Program-made: the position numbers and the translations under genes
Shown: positions 1-5,414 of the stretch, in pieces
Layout: every line of letters starts with the position of its first letter
How positions within the stretch are numbered: position 1 is the first letter of the stretch
DNA from: Deltaproteobacteria bacterium
Lineage (GTDB): Bacteria; Desulfobacterota; DSM-4660; Desulfatiglandales; B25-G16
Reading direction: 5' to 3'
Length of the DNA stretch: 5,414 nt
Assembly (NCBI GenBank): GCA_003646875.1
Contig: QMLT01000145.1
Coordinates: forward strand, 1-5,414
The notes under the pieces: model-generated
What the model was told of the DNA's origin: nothing
The model's database searches: none
Seen by the model: only the letters and a program-made list of their open reading frames with translations

Positions 1-1445
1 AATTCCTGCCACTGGCGAACCATGCCAAGGTACCGGTTGTTAAGAATAATGATCTTCACCGGCAGTTTATACTGGATGGCGGTTGCCAGTTCCTGGATGT
101 TCATCTGGATGCTGCCGTCTCCGGCAATATCAATGACGAGTTCCTTAGGGCGGGCTACCTGTGCGCCGATGGCAGCGGGGAGACCAAATCCCATGCAGCC
201 GAGCCCCCCGGAGGTAAGAAAGGCGTTTGGACGATCAAAATGATAGTACTGTGCGGCCCACATCTGATTCTGGCCTACCTCAGTAGAGATAATGGCCTTT
301 CCCTCTGTCAGTTCGTAGAGCCTTTCAATCACATACTGGGGTTTGATAATATCCTTCTGTTCATAGGCCAGGGGAAAGGCGCTTTTCCATTCCGCTATCT
401 GATCCAGCCAGCGCTTGTTGTTTTCCGGATTTAGTGTGAGCCCCTCTGCATCCATAAGCCTGTTGAGCTCTGTGAGCGTTGCCTTGCAGTCCGCCACAAT
501 AGGCACTGTTACCATAATGTTCTTGCGTATGGAGGTGGGATCGATATCAATATGAATAATCCTGGCATGTGGAGCAAAGGTATCAACCTTTCCAGTTACC
601 CTGTCATCAAAGCGAACGCCAACACCGATTAAAAGATCACAGGCCCCAACAGACATATTGGCTTGGTATGTGCCGTGCATACCGAGCATGCCCAGCCAGA
701 GCCTGTCTATCCCGGGAAAGGCGCCCAGTCCCATAAGAGAGCCCGTTACCGGGGCGTTGAGCTTCCTGGCAAAATGGGTCAACTCGACAGATGCCTCTGA
801 TAGGATAACGCCGCCGCCAGCAAAGATAACCGGTTTTTTGGCCTCTTGAATGAGCTTTAGAGCCTTATTGAGCTGCTTTCTATTGGGCCGATAGGTCGGG
901 CGGTAGGATTTCAGGGAAGGGGGTGGCAAGGGTTTATAATCTTCCCTGGCCTGGATTATGTCCTTGGGGAGGTCAACCAGCACCGGACCGGGGCGCCCTG
1001 ACCGGGCAATATAGAAAGCCTCTTTAACAGTCCTGGCAAGATCCTCGATGCTTTTTACAAGATAATTATGCTTGGTGCATGGTCGTGTAATACCTACAAT
1101 ATCAGCCTCCTGGAAAGCATCATTACCTATAAGGCCTGTGGGCACCTGGCCGGTAAGAACAACTAACGGTATAGAATCCATATAGGCAGATGTAAGTCCT
1201 GTTACGGTATTGGTAGCGCCAGGGCCAGAGGTCACCAGGCATACACCCACCTTTCGTTTTGCTCTCGCATAACCATCCGCAGCATGCACTGCGCCCTGCT
1301 CATGCCTGGCCATAATATGCTTTATATCGGTTTTTGCCAGCTCATCAAAGATATCGATGATGGCGCCGCCCGTGATACCAAATACAGTATCAACTCCTTC
1401 CTGTTTCAAGATCTCTATTAATATTTGAGCCCCGGTCAGTTTCAA
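1..1445 (-). CDS. ilvB: Acetolactate synthase large subunit (partial, C-terminus beyond left edge)
   Basis: This ThDP-dependent enzyme condenses two pyruvates to 2-acetolactate (Val/Leu) or pyruvate with 2-oxobutyrate to 2-aceto-2-hydroxybutyrate (Ile). It normally works in the cytosol with the small regulatory subunit IlvN. The frame runs 481 codons to the window edge; the family is usually about 560-570 residues, so roughly the last 80-90 are missing. Visible features are the ThDP-activating Glu49 in RHEQGA, SGPGATN at 73-79, FQEADI at 111-116, RPGPVLVDLP at 151-160, LGMLGMHGTY at 251-260, SGGLGCMGFGLPAA at 412-425, and the Mg/ThDP motif from GDGS (442) to NN (469-470), then YLGMVRQWQE. The start is TTG: it is the only usual start codon after the in-frame stop at 1464-1466, it begins the conserved KLTGAQ segment, and GGAGG lies 8 nt upstream. 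An odd point is Thr in the N-terminal GITGGA, where most relatives have Pro. ilvN, and perhaps ilvC, would be expected downstream, but this cannot be seen. Confidence 0.96.
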   Translation of the reverse strand, partial: MKLTGAQILIEILKQEGVDTVFGITGGAIIDIFDELAKTDIKHIMARHEQGAVHAADGYARAKRKVGVCLVTSGPGATNTVTGLTSAYMDSIPLVVLTGQVPTGLIGNDAFQEADIVGITRPCTKHNYLVKSIEDLARTVKEAFYIARSGRPGPVLVDLPKDIIQAREDYKPLPPPSLKSYRPTYRPNRKQLNKALKLIQEAKKPVIFAGGGVILSEASVELTHFARKLNAPVTGSLMGLGAFPGIDRLWLGMLGMHGTYQANMSVGACDLLIGVGVRFDDRVTGKVDTFAPHARIIHIDIDPTSIRKNIMVTVPIVADCKATLTELNRLMDAEGLTLNPENNKRWLDQIAEWKSAFPLAYEQKDIIKPQYVIERLYELTEGKAIISTEVGQNQMWAAQYYHFDRPNAFLTSGGLGCMGFGLPAAIGAQVARPKELVIDIAGDGSIQMNIQELATAIQYKLPVKIIILNNRYLGMVRQWQE

Positions 1446-1453
1446 ATCTAATG

Positions 1454-1460
1454 CCTCCTT
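1454..1460 (-). promoter_or_regulatory. Strong ribosome binding site for ilvB
   Basis: The minus strand reads AAGGAGG here, with the GGAGG core 8 nt before a TTG codon at 1445-1443. This site decides the start of ilvB, since no ATG or GTG is available between it and the upstream in-frame stop. It also implies that ilvB is translated independently of the damaged leuC remnant before it. Confidence 0.85.
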
Positions 1461-1497
1461 TTTTCAGATTGTTACTTTTCATATAAAGACTTCATTG

Positions 1498-1694
1498 TTA
1501 TAACCCTTGTTCAACTAACCTTTTCTTCTTGATATATTCCACCAGTCCGCCTATAGATCCCAGGATAGCAGAGGCAGCGGCAATAACCGGGCTTGCAAGG
1601 TATATACCTCGCTCCTGGGATGTCCCATTCGGCCTATGAAGACTTGATCCAGGGTGATATTTCCCACCTGTGGTGAAGCAATTCCCTTGCTCAC
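1498..1694 (-). pseudogene. leuC: leuC remnant (3-isopropylmalate dehydratase large subunit), deleted and frameshifted
   Basis: The space between leuA and ilvB encodes pieces of LeuC, the Fe-S isomerase subunit that acts after both LeuA and CimA. A GTG at 1694-1692 overlaps the leuA TGA by 4 nt (GTGA), as in a coupled gene. Its frame reads ITLDQVFIG, the segment that precedes SCTNGR in LeuC. It then jumps straight to GRMGHPRSEVY, which belongs near the LeuC C-terminus. The SCTNGR motif, the cluster-ligand cysteines and most of the approximately 420-residue protein are absent. At 1601-1606 a TATATA tract seems to carry one extra TA. The frame then runs to TAG at 1551-1553, while the +2-shifted frame continues LASPVIAAASAILGSI, the usual LeuC end, to TAA at 1498-1500. 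The opening VSKGIA may be the original LeuC N-terminus, but that is tentative. The fragment assignments rest on recalled family motifs, not an alignment. Non-functional by inference. Confidence 0.8.
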
Positions 1695-3226
1695 GAGGTC
1701 TTTTTAGACCGGGAGTTTCGTTTCAGATGCTGCAATCTGTTGAGCCCATTGATATAGGCCTTGGCGCTTGCGACTATTATGTCAGGATCGTTTCCCTTGC
1801 CAAGTGTTTGAACCCCATCTTCTTCCAATCGAACTGTCACGCTCCCCTGGGCATCGGTGCCACCGGTGAGGGAGTCAATGGAAAAATTGAGGAGTTTTGA
1901 TGGTGAACCGGCCATCTCTGCAATGGTATTAAAGGTGGCATCGATAGGGCCGATTCCAAATCCCGCCTTCTGTTCATCCTTACCTTCGATTTCCATCTGT
2001 ACTGTTGCAGTCGGAACCGTAGCCGTGCCGCTTGTCACATTGAGGTATTTGAGCTTATAGGTATCCTGAACACGCAGTATCTCCTCGGCAACCAGCATCT
2101 CCAGGTCCTCATCCACAATCTCCTTTCTCTTGTCTGCAAGTTCTTTGAACTTCTTAAAGAGATGGTTAATATCACTCTCAGGCAAATCATAACCAAGCTC
2201 TCTTAAGCGATCCCTGAATGCATGTCGGCCAGAATGCTTTCCCATAACCAGACGATTGGTTTCCAGACCGATAATAGCAGGCTCCATGATCTCATATGTT
2301 GTCTTATTTTTTAAGACTCCATCCTGATGAATACCAGCCTCATGTGCAAAGGCATTTGCTCCAACAATGGCCTTGTTAGGCTGTACCGGGATGCCGGTAA
2401 TCATAGCCAGTAAATGACTCGAGGGATATATCTCTTTTGTGTTTATTTCAGTGAAATAACTAAGGTAATTCCTTCGCGTGTGAAGGGCCATAACCACCTC
2501 TTCAAGGGATGTATTGCCTGCCCTCTCCCCAATGCCATTTACTGTAACCTCGACCTGCCGCGCCCCGGCATTAATACCCGCAAGGGTGTTGGCCGTTGCC
2601 AAACCCAGGTCATTGTGACAATGAACGCTAAGAATTGCCTTGCCAATGTTGGGAGTATTACCCTTTATGTACTTGATGAGATCTGTAAACTCGCCTGGTA
2701 TTGCATATCCCACTGTGTCAGGAAGGTTAACAGTGGTTGCTCCGGCTGAAATAGCCGCTTCAAATATCCTGCATAAGAAATTTCGGTCAGTACGGGAGCC
2801 ATCTTCCGCTGAAAACTCGATATTGCCAGTGAATCGTTTGGCATAGGTAACAGCCTCAACCGCCCTAGCAACAACCTGATCCCTGTTTAATTTTAATTTG
2901 TGCTGGAGATGAATATCTGAGGTGGCAATAACGATGTGGATGCGTGGATTTGCCGCCTCCTTTATTGCCCCCCAGGCGGCATCAATATCCTCCTTAGAGG
3001 CCCGAGCAAGCGCTGCTACCTCAATACTCTTGATTTTTTTGGCGATCATTTGAACTGACTCGAAATCTCCCTCTGAAGAAGAAGGAAATCCTGCTTCAAG
3101 CACGTCTACCCTTAGTTTCTCCAGCTGGGAGGCAAGGTGCATCTTCTCTACAGTGTTCATGCTATATCCGGGAGACTGTTCCCCGTCTCTCAGGGTGGTG
3201 TCAAAGATAATAATTTTATCTGTCAT
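1691..3226 (-). CDS. leuA: 2-isopropylmalate synthase
   Basis: It condenses acetyl-CoA with 2-oxoisovalerate to 2-isopropylmalate, the committed step of leucine synthesis, in the cytosol. The 511-residue product has the full bacterial LeuA layout. The DRE-TIM barrel starts with FDTTLRDGEQSPG (8-20; catalytic Arg13, metal ligand Asp14). It continues with the metal-binding HCHND (202-206), NGIGERAGNTSLEEVV (230-245) and the subdomain motif FAHEAGIHQDGV (293-304). The C-terminal leucine-sensing dimerisation domain (about 375-500) includes GFGIGPIDA and DPDIIVASAKAYINGLNRL. The start ATG has AAAGGAG 7 nt upstream, and IIIFDTTLRDG follows at the usual distance. It is distinguished from the neighbouring cimA by DGEQSPG in place of DGAQGEQ and by HCHND in place of HAHND. 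It lies 163 nt downstream of cimA, and its stop overlaps the start of the leuC remnant. Feedback inhibition by leucine is expected from the C-terminal domain. Confidence 0.97.
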   Translation of the reverse strand: MTDKIIIFDTTLRDGEQSPGYSMNTVEKMHLASQLEKLRVDVLEAGFPSSSEGDFESVQMIAKKIKSIEVAALARASKEDIDAAWGAIKEAANPRIHIVIATSDIHLQHKLKLNRDQVVARAVEAVTYAKRFTGNIEFSAEDGSRTDRNFLCRIFEAAISAGATTVNLPDTVGYAIPGEFTDLIKYIKGNTPNIGKAILSVHCHNDLGLATANTLAGINAGARQVEVTVNGIGERAGNTSLEEVVMALHTRRNYLSYFTEINTKEIYPSSHLLAMITGIPVQPNKAIVGANAFAHEAGIHQDGVLKNKTTYEIMEPAIIGLETNRLVMGKHSGRHAFRDRLRELGYDLPESDINHLFKKFKELADKRKEIVDEDLEMLVAEEILRVQDTYKLKYLNVTSGTATVPTATVQMEIEGKDEQKAGFGIGPIDATFNTIAEMAGSPSKLLNFSIDSLTGGTDAQGSVTVRLEEDGVQTLGKGNDPDIIVASAKAYINGLNRLQHLKRNSRSKKTS

Positions 3227-3389
3227 TGGTACGCTCCTTTCATTTCGGTGTTCTGTCTGGGTTCACGGATTCAAATTGCGGTGTTTTCAACTGAAATGAA
3301 GACAAGCGCCCGCCGCAGGGGTTTCTTTACAAAAGTCCCTGCGGCTTTTCTCACCTCTTTGAAATTGATTTGAAACATGGTGTTTTCCT
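3227..3389 (-). other. cimA-leuA intercistronic spacer with stem-loop
   Basis: This 163-nt gap is long for neighbours in one operon. It holds a perfect 9-bp stem, GCCGCAGGG with CCCTGCGGC (3312-3320 and 3337-3345). The 16-nt loop can itself pair CTTT with AAAG. On the minus strand no T-run follows, so it does not look like a terminator for cimA; on the plus strand CTTTTCT follows, giving a weak terminator shape in the antisense direction. I see no promoter-like -35/-10 pair for leuA here. The leuA ribosome binding site (AAAGGAG, 3234-3240) closes the spacer. A role in mRNA stability or processing is possible but is inference. Confidence 0.5.
3271..3378 (-). CDS. Doubtful 35-residue ORF between cimA and leuA
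   Basis: An ATG starts 12 nt after the cimA stop, with AAAGGA about 7 nt upstream, and opens a 35-codon frame ending in TGA before the leuA ribosome binding site. The product is basic in its middle (FVKKPLRRA) and resembles no family I recognise. It is not rich in branched-chain residues, so it is not a second attenuator peptide. The stem-loop of this spacer lies inside it. It may be a chance ORF, a translational bridge between cimA and leuA, or a trace of a lost gene. Confidence 0.25.
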   Translation of the reverse strand: MFQINFKEVRKAAGTFVKKPLRRALVFISVENTAI

Positions 3390-4979
3390 TTAATTGAACC
3401 GAGTTTCCTCGGCCTGATCCTTGCATAACTTAAAATAGATGCTATCTACCAGGGCCTGCCAGCTGGCATCAATGATATTCTCTGACACCCCAACTGTATT
3501 CCAAATATCTCTTCCATCTCTTGATTCAATGAGAACTCTCACCTTTGCAGCTGTTCCGGCGCTCCCCTCCAGTACCCTCACCTTAAAGTCTATCAATCCC
3601 ATCTCCTTAATCCTTGGATAGAATTTGCTCAATGCCTTACGAAGGGCATTATCCATAGCATTCACAGGACCATTGCCTTCGGCAGCAGTGATTTCTTCTT
3701 CCCCTTCAGCCGATATCTTTATAGTTGCCTGTGATATGGACCCGCCATCCTTATTTTTCTCATTGATCACCCTCAGAGAGTGCAGAGAGAAGGGCTCTTT
3801 AAATTGTCCCGTGAACTTCTTTATCAGGAGTTCAAGGGAGCCTTCAGCGGCATCGAATTGATACCCCTGGTCCTCCATTTGCTTGATCTCCTTCACAATT
3901 CTGTTACTGTCGTAGCCATTGCCCCCTAAGGTAAGACCCATCTCGTTGGCCTTGTATTCTATATTGCTTTTACCTGAGAGATCTGAAACAAGCACACGGC
4001 GCCTATTGCCTACCGCCCCAGGCTTGATATGTTCATAGGCGAGGGGACTTTTTTGTATTGCGCTTACATGTACTCCGCCTTTATGTGCAAAGGCGCTTCG
4101 TCCAACAAAAGGCCTTTCATTTAATGGCGGTATATTTGCTATATCGCTCACATATCTTGAAACCTCGGTCAGTTGCCTTATTTTGGAATCATTGATACAT
4201 CTTTTGCCTATTTTTAACTGTAGATTGGCTATGACTGAAATGAGGTCGGCATTTCCACAGCGCTCTCCGTAACCATTTATAGTGCCATGAACCATTTTAG
4301 CGCCTGCTTCAACAGCAGCTATGGAGTTGGCCACAGCCAATCCACAGTCATTATGTGCATGGATACCAAAAAAGGCGCCCGGGAAGGATTCCTTGACAAC
4401 TGTCATTATCTTTTTTACACCATGTACCATGGTGCCCCCATTGGTATCACAGGGCACAATAATATCTGCCCCGCCAGAGATCGCTGCCTGAATGGTTTCT
4501 AAGGCATACTGGGGATTAGCTTTGTAGCCGTCAAAAAAATGCTCAGCATCGAAAATAACCTCTTTATCTTTTGATTTGAGATACCTGATTGAGTCAAAGA
4601 TCATGCCGAGATTTTCCTCTAATGAAACATCCAATATCTCTGTTACATGAAGGTCCCAGGATTTCCCAAATATGGTAATTGTCGGGGTTTCAGCCTGCAA
4701 TAATGATTTTAAATTAGGATCTTTTTCTGGCAGTGTATTTGCTTTTCTGGTGCTACCAAAGGCAGTCAAACGGGTTTTTTTGAGCCCTGCATTTTTTGCC
4801 ATCTGAAAAAAGCGCATATCCTTCGGATTTGAACCAGGCCACCCACCCTCTATGTATGGAATACCGAGGTCAGCAAGTCTTTGGGCAACACGCAGTTTTT
4901 CCTCAGCAGAAAAACTGATTTGTTCTCCCTGGGCGCCATCTCTTAATGTAGTATCATAGATTAATATGTCTCTTTCCAT
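3390..4979 (-). CDS. cimA: (R)-citramalate synthase, long DRE-TIM type
   Basis: It condenses acetyl-CoA with pyruvate to (R)-citramalate, the threonine-independent entry to isoleucine through 2-oxobutyrate. The 529-residue protein has a DRE-TIM barrel with IYDTTLRDGAQGEQISFS (7-24), EGGWPGSNP (44-52), the metal-binding HAHNDCG (207-213), NGYGERCGNADL (235-246) and FVGRSAFAHKGGVHVSAI (291-308). The C-terminal LeuA-type regulatory domain (about 395-520) includes EGNGPVNAMDNALRKAL. DGAQGE, the EGGWPGSNPKD segment and the length mark the CimA family known from Geobacter, rather than LeuA or homocitrate synthase. I place the start at the ATG at 4979-4977, with AGGGG 7 nt upstream. A TTG six codons earlier (4997) is also in frame, but it sits in the T-tract of the preceding terminator and has no ribosome binding site. 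It is the first structural gene of the operon, directly downstream of the attenuator. Its product needs LeuCD and LeuB, as in leucine synthesis. Confidence 0.94.
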   Translation of the reverse strand: MERDILIYDTTLRDGAQGEQISFSAEEKLRVAQRLADLGIPYIEGGWPGSNPKDMRFFQMAKNAGLKKTRLTAFGSTRKANTLPEKDPNLKSLLQAETPTITIFGKSWDLHVTEILDVSLEENLGMIFDSIRYLKSKDKEVIFDAEHFFDGYKANPQYALETIQAAISGGADIIVPCDTNGGTMVHGVKKIMTVVKESFPGAFFGIHAHNDCGLAVANSIAAVEAGAKMVHGTINGYGERCGNADLISVIANLQLKIGKRCINDSKIRQLTEVSRYVSDIANIPPLNERPFVGRSAFAHKGGVHVSAIQKSPLAYEHIKPGAVGNRRRVLVSDLSGKSNIEYKANEMGLTLGGNGYDSNRIVKEIKQMEDQGYQFDAAEGSLELLIKKFTGQFKEPFSLHSLRVINEKNKDGGSISQATIKISAEGEEEITAAEGNGPVNAMDNALRKALSKFYPRIKEMGLIDFKVRVLEGSAGTAAKVRVLIESRDGRDIWNTVGVSENIIDASWQALVDSIYFKLCKDQAEETRFN

Positions 4980-4995
4980 AGCCTTGCCCCTGCCC

Positions 4996-5038
4996 AAAAA
5001 AGAAAACCCGCTATCAGGCGAGCCTGATAGCGGGTTTT
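4996..5038 (-). terminator. Intrinsic terminator of the leader (attenuator) before cimA
   Basis: Two perfectly complementary 16-nt arms, 5023-5038 and 5003-5018 (minus strand AAAACCCGCTATCAGG and CCTGATAGCGGGTTTT), enclose a 4-nt CTCG loop. They are followed by CTTTTTT on the minus strand. The T-tract ends only 16 nt before the cimA ATG, so the terminator acts on cimA transcription and does not end an upstream structural gene. Its 5' arm can alternatively pair with 5063-5073 upstream, the competition expected of an attenuator. The GC-rich stem core and T-run make it a textbook Rho-independent terminator. Confidence 0.93.
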
Positions 5039-5073
5039 GTAAATCTTAAAACATCATATCATTATCAGGCCCG
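5019..5073 (-). promoter_or_regulatory. Candidate antiterminator stem
   Basis: On the minus strand CGGGCCTGATA (5073-5063) can pair with TATCAGGCTCG (5029-5019), giving 11 pairs with one G-U. The second strand is part of the 5' arm and loop of the terminator, so the two structures exclude each other. The first strand overlaps the last codons of the leader ORF (Gly35 to Ile37), where a ribosome stopped at the TGA (5056-5054) would cover it. Full translation of the leader should therefore favour termination, and stalling further upstream should favour readthrough. The pairing is read from the sequence; the mechanism is inferred from classical amino acid attenuators. Confidence 0.75.
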
Positions 5074-5173
5074 GTAGTTTTAGGTTGCCTACCAAAAGGA
5101 GGAGCAACAGGGATATTATAATTATCCCTGTTACCCTGATAATGCCTATAATGTTTTGAAATATACGATTCAT
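5054..5173 (-). CDS. Branched-chain amino acid leader peptide (39 aa)
   Basis: This short ORF lies between the promoter and the attenuator terminator. Its 39 residues include 11 Ile, 9 Leu and 2 Val. Ile is at 4, 8, 9, 11, 12 and 17-20, and six consecutive Leu at 22-27 are followed by Val28. Leucine codons are mixed (CTG, TTG, CTC, CTT); most Ile codons are ATA. This is the design of the ilv and leu leader peptides of enteric bacteria, whose role is to be translated: ribosomes stall when charged Ile-, Leu- or Val-tRNA is scarce. The ATG lies about 32 nt from the predicted transcript start; an AGGA lies 11 nt upstream, a weak and rather distant ribosome binding site. The TGA falls within the alternative RNA stems. 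Residues 17-28 are hydrophobic enough for a membrane helix, so a small membrane protein is the alternative, but the setting argues strongly for a leader. I recognise no named family member. Confidence 0.88.
   Translation of the reverse strand: MNRIFQNIIGIIRVTGIIIISLLLLLLVGNLKLPGLIMI
5060..5144 (-). promoter_or_regulatory. Candidate anti-antiterminator long-range stem
   Basis: CATTATCAGG (5144-5135, over Ile11-Arg13 of the leader ORF) is perfectly complementary over 10 nt to CCTGATAATG (5069-5060, over Leu36-Met38). This pairing would sequester the strand needed for the antiterminator and so allow the terminator to form, for example when the leader is not translated. A ribosome held at Ile8-Ile12 would block it. 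The repeated TATCAGG/CCTGATA cores give the four-segment layout of ilv, leu and his attenuators. A small GGTAG/CTACC hairpin (5093-5089 with 5077-5073) lies between the segments. Confidence 0.65.
5106..5132 (-). promoter_or_regulatory. Candidate transcription pause hairpin in the leader
   Basis: AACAGGGATA (5132-5123) and TATCCCTGTT (5115-5106) form a perfect 10-bp stem around a 7-nt AT loop on the minus-strand RNA. It spans leader codons Thr15 to Leu23, that is, the Ile run and the start of the Leu run. In known attenuators a hairpin in this place pauses RNA polymerase until the ribosome starts on the leader. That role is inferred here; the stem itself is plain in the sequence. Confidence 0.65.
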
Positions 5174-5211
5174 TCTATTTTAAGTCCTAATTTTCCCCAA
5201 TTAATTACGCC

Positions 5212-5240
5212 CTTATAGGTAAATACAATTCACCTGTCAA
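5212..5240 (-). promoter_or_regulatory. Sigma70-type promoter of the cimA-leuA-ilvB operon
   Basis: The minus strand has TTGACA (5240-5235), a 17-bp spacer, and TATAAG (5217-5212), so the -35 matches consensus fully and the -10 at five of six positions. Transcription would start near A5206 or A5205, giving about 32 nt before the leader ATG and about 225 nt before cimA. Immediately upstream are A/T tracts (5241-5270) resembling an UP element. A strong promoter with control passed to a downstream attenuator is the usual pattern for such operons. Confidence 0.85.
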
Positions 5241-5414
5241 GCTTTTTTATAATTTTTTTTATAGTTTTTGAAAAAAGAAATTTTAAAAAAGCTTTCCCCA
5301 CTCATGATAGTTAAGAATCTTTAAAATAATTCTATCTTATTCTATTAACCTAAAGGTCTATTCCTGTGTGTCGATTCACAAAGACTTAAGACATCTTGAG
5401 ATGAGTTTTATGGC
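5241..5414. other. AT-rich region upstream of the operon; no gene seen
   Basis: No convincing coding region is seen on either strand. The stretch next to the promoter is made of A- and T-tracts and contains an 11-bp inverted repeat, AAGCTTTTTTA (5239-5249) and TAAAAAAGCTT (5284-5294), one arm of which touches the -35 box. It could be an UP element, a curved segment, a regulator site or chance in AT-rich DNA. A plus-strand ATG near 5401 could begin a divergent gene beyond the edge, but it has no clear ribosome binding site. Confidence 0.4.

Noticed and set aside
1470..1495. Eight-codon minus-strand mini-ORF (MKSLYEK plus stop) before ilvB
   Set aside because: It has no ribosome binding site and no run of regulatory codons or terminator after it; most likely chance.
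2414..2749. 111-codon plus-strand open frame, and other plus-strand frames across the window
   Set aside because: They lie antisense to leuA, cimA or ilvB codons, resemble no family and have no promoter or ribosome binding site of note; they are shadows of the minus-strand genes.
3312..3350. Rho-independent terminator ending a plus-strand transcript
   Set aside because: The hairpin with CTTTTCT has the right shape on the plus strand, but no plus-strand gene precedes it, so calling it a working terminator is not supported.
4977..4997. Upstream TTG start adding six residues to CimA
   Set aside because: The TTG lies in the terminator T-tract and has no ribosome binding site; the ATG at 4979 has AGGGG at good spacing and leads directly into ILIYDTTLRDG.
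5120..5140. Sequence resembling the I-SceI homing endonuclease site (AGGGTAACAGGGATAAT)
   Set aside because: It matches the real site only if one A is moved between the two halves, and there is no intron or endonuclease gene nearby. The bases are better explained by leader codons and the pause hairpin.
4996..5210. T-box or metabolite riboswitch before cimA
   Set aside because: No T-box AGGGUGG-type motif or known aptamer core is seen, and the Ile/Leu/Val-rich ORF with alternative stems explains the leader fully.

Overview
The window is a branched-chain amino acid biosynthesis operon read entirely on the minus strand (right to left). Gene content (a long CimA of the kind known from Geobacter, a bacterial LeuA, a standard acetolactate synthase), moderate base composition and sigma70-like signals suggest a Gram-negative anaerobe of the Desulfobacterota (deltaproteobacterial) type. 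That assignment is inference from gene style; there is no rRNA or other marker.

Layout in transcription order. (1) 5241-5414: AT-rich upstream DNA with no convincing gene. (2) 5212-5240: a near-consensus promoter, TTGACA-17 bp-TATAAG. (3) About 5205-4996: a leader RNA. It encodes a 39-residue peptide in which 22 residues are Ile, Leu or Val, including a run of four Ile and a run of six Leu followed by Val. Mutually exclusive RNA stems follow, then a textbook intrinsic terminator just before the first structural gene. This is a complete candidate for ribosome-mediated transcription attenuation. (4) 4979-3390: cimA, (R)-citramalate synthase. (5) 3389-3227: a spacer with a stem-loop and a doubtful 35-codon ORF. 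(6) 3226-1691: leuA, 2-isopropylmalate synthase. (7) 1694-1498: a decayed leuC remnant, internally deleted and frameshifted. (8) 1445 to beyond the left edge: ilvB, acetolactate synthase large subunit, with its C-terminus outside the window.

The three intact enzymes catalyse the committed steps towards isoleucine (cimA, via citramalate and 2-oxobutyrate), leucine (leuA) and all branched-chain acids (ilvB). A leader peptide loaded with Ile, Leu and Val codons fits control by the charging of all three tRNAs. The products of CimA and LeuA both need the LeuCD isomerase. The leuC copy here is only a scar, so a working leuCD must lie elsewhere if the pathways operate.

The two points most worth attention are the Ile/Leu/Val attenuator in front of cimA and the leuC scar between leuA and ilvB. 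The leader ORF and the scar are short and interrupted, so ordinary gene calling would miss them.
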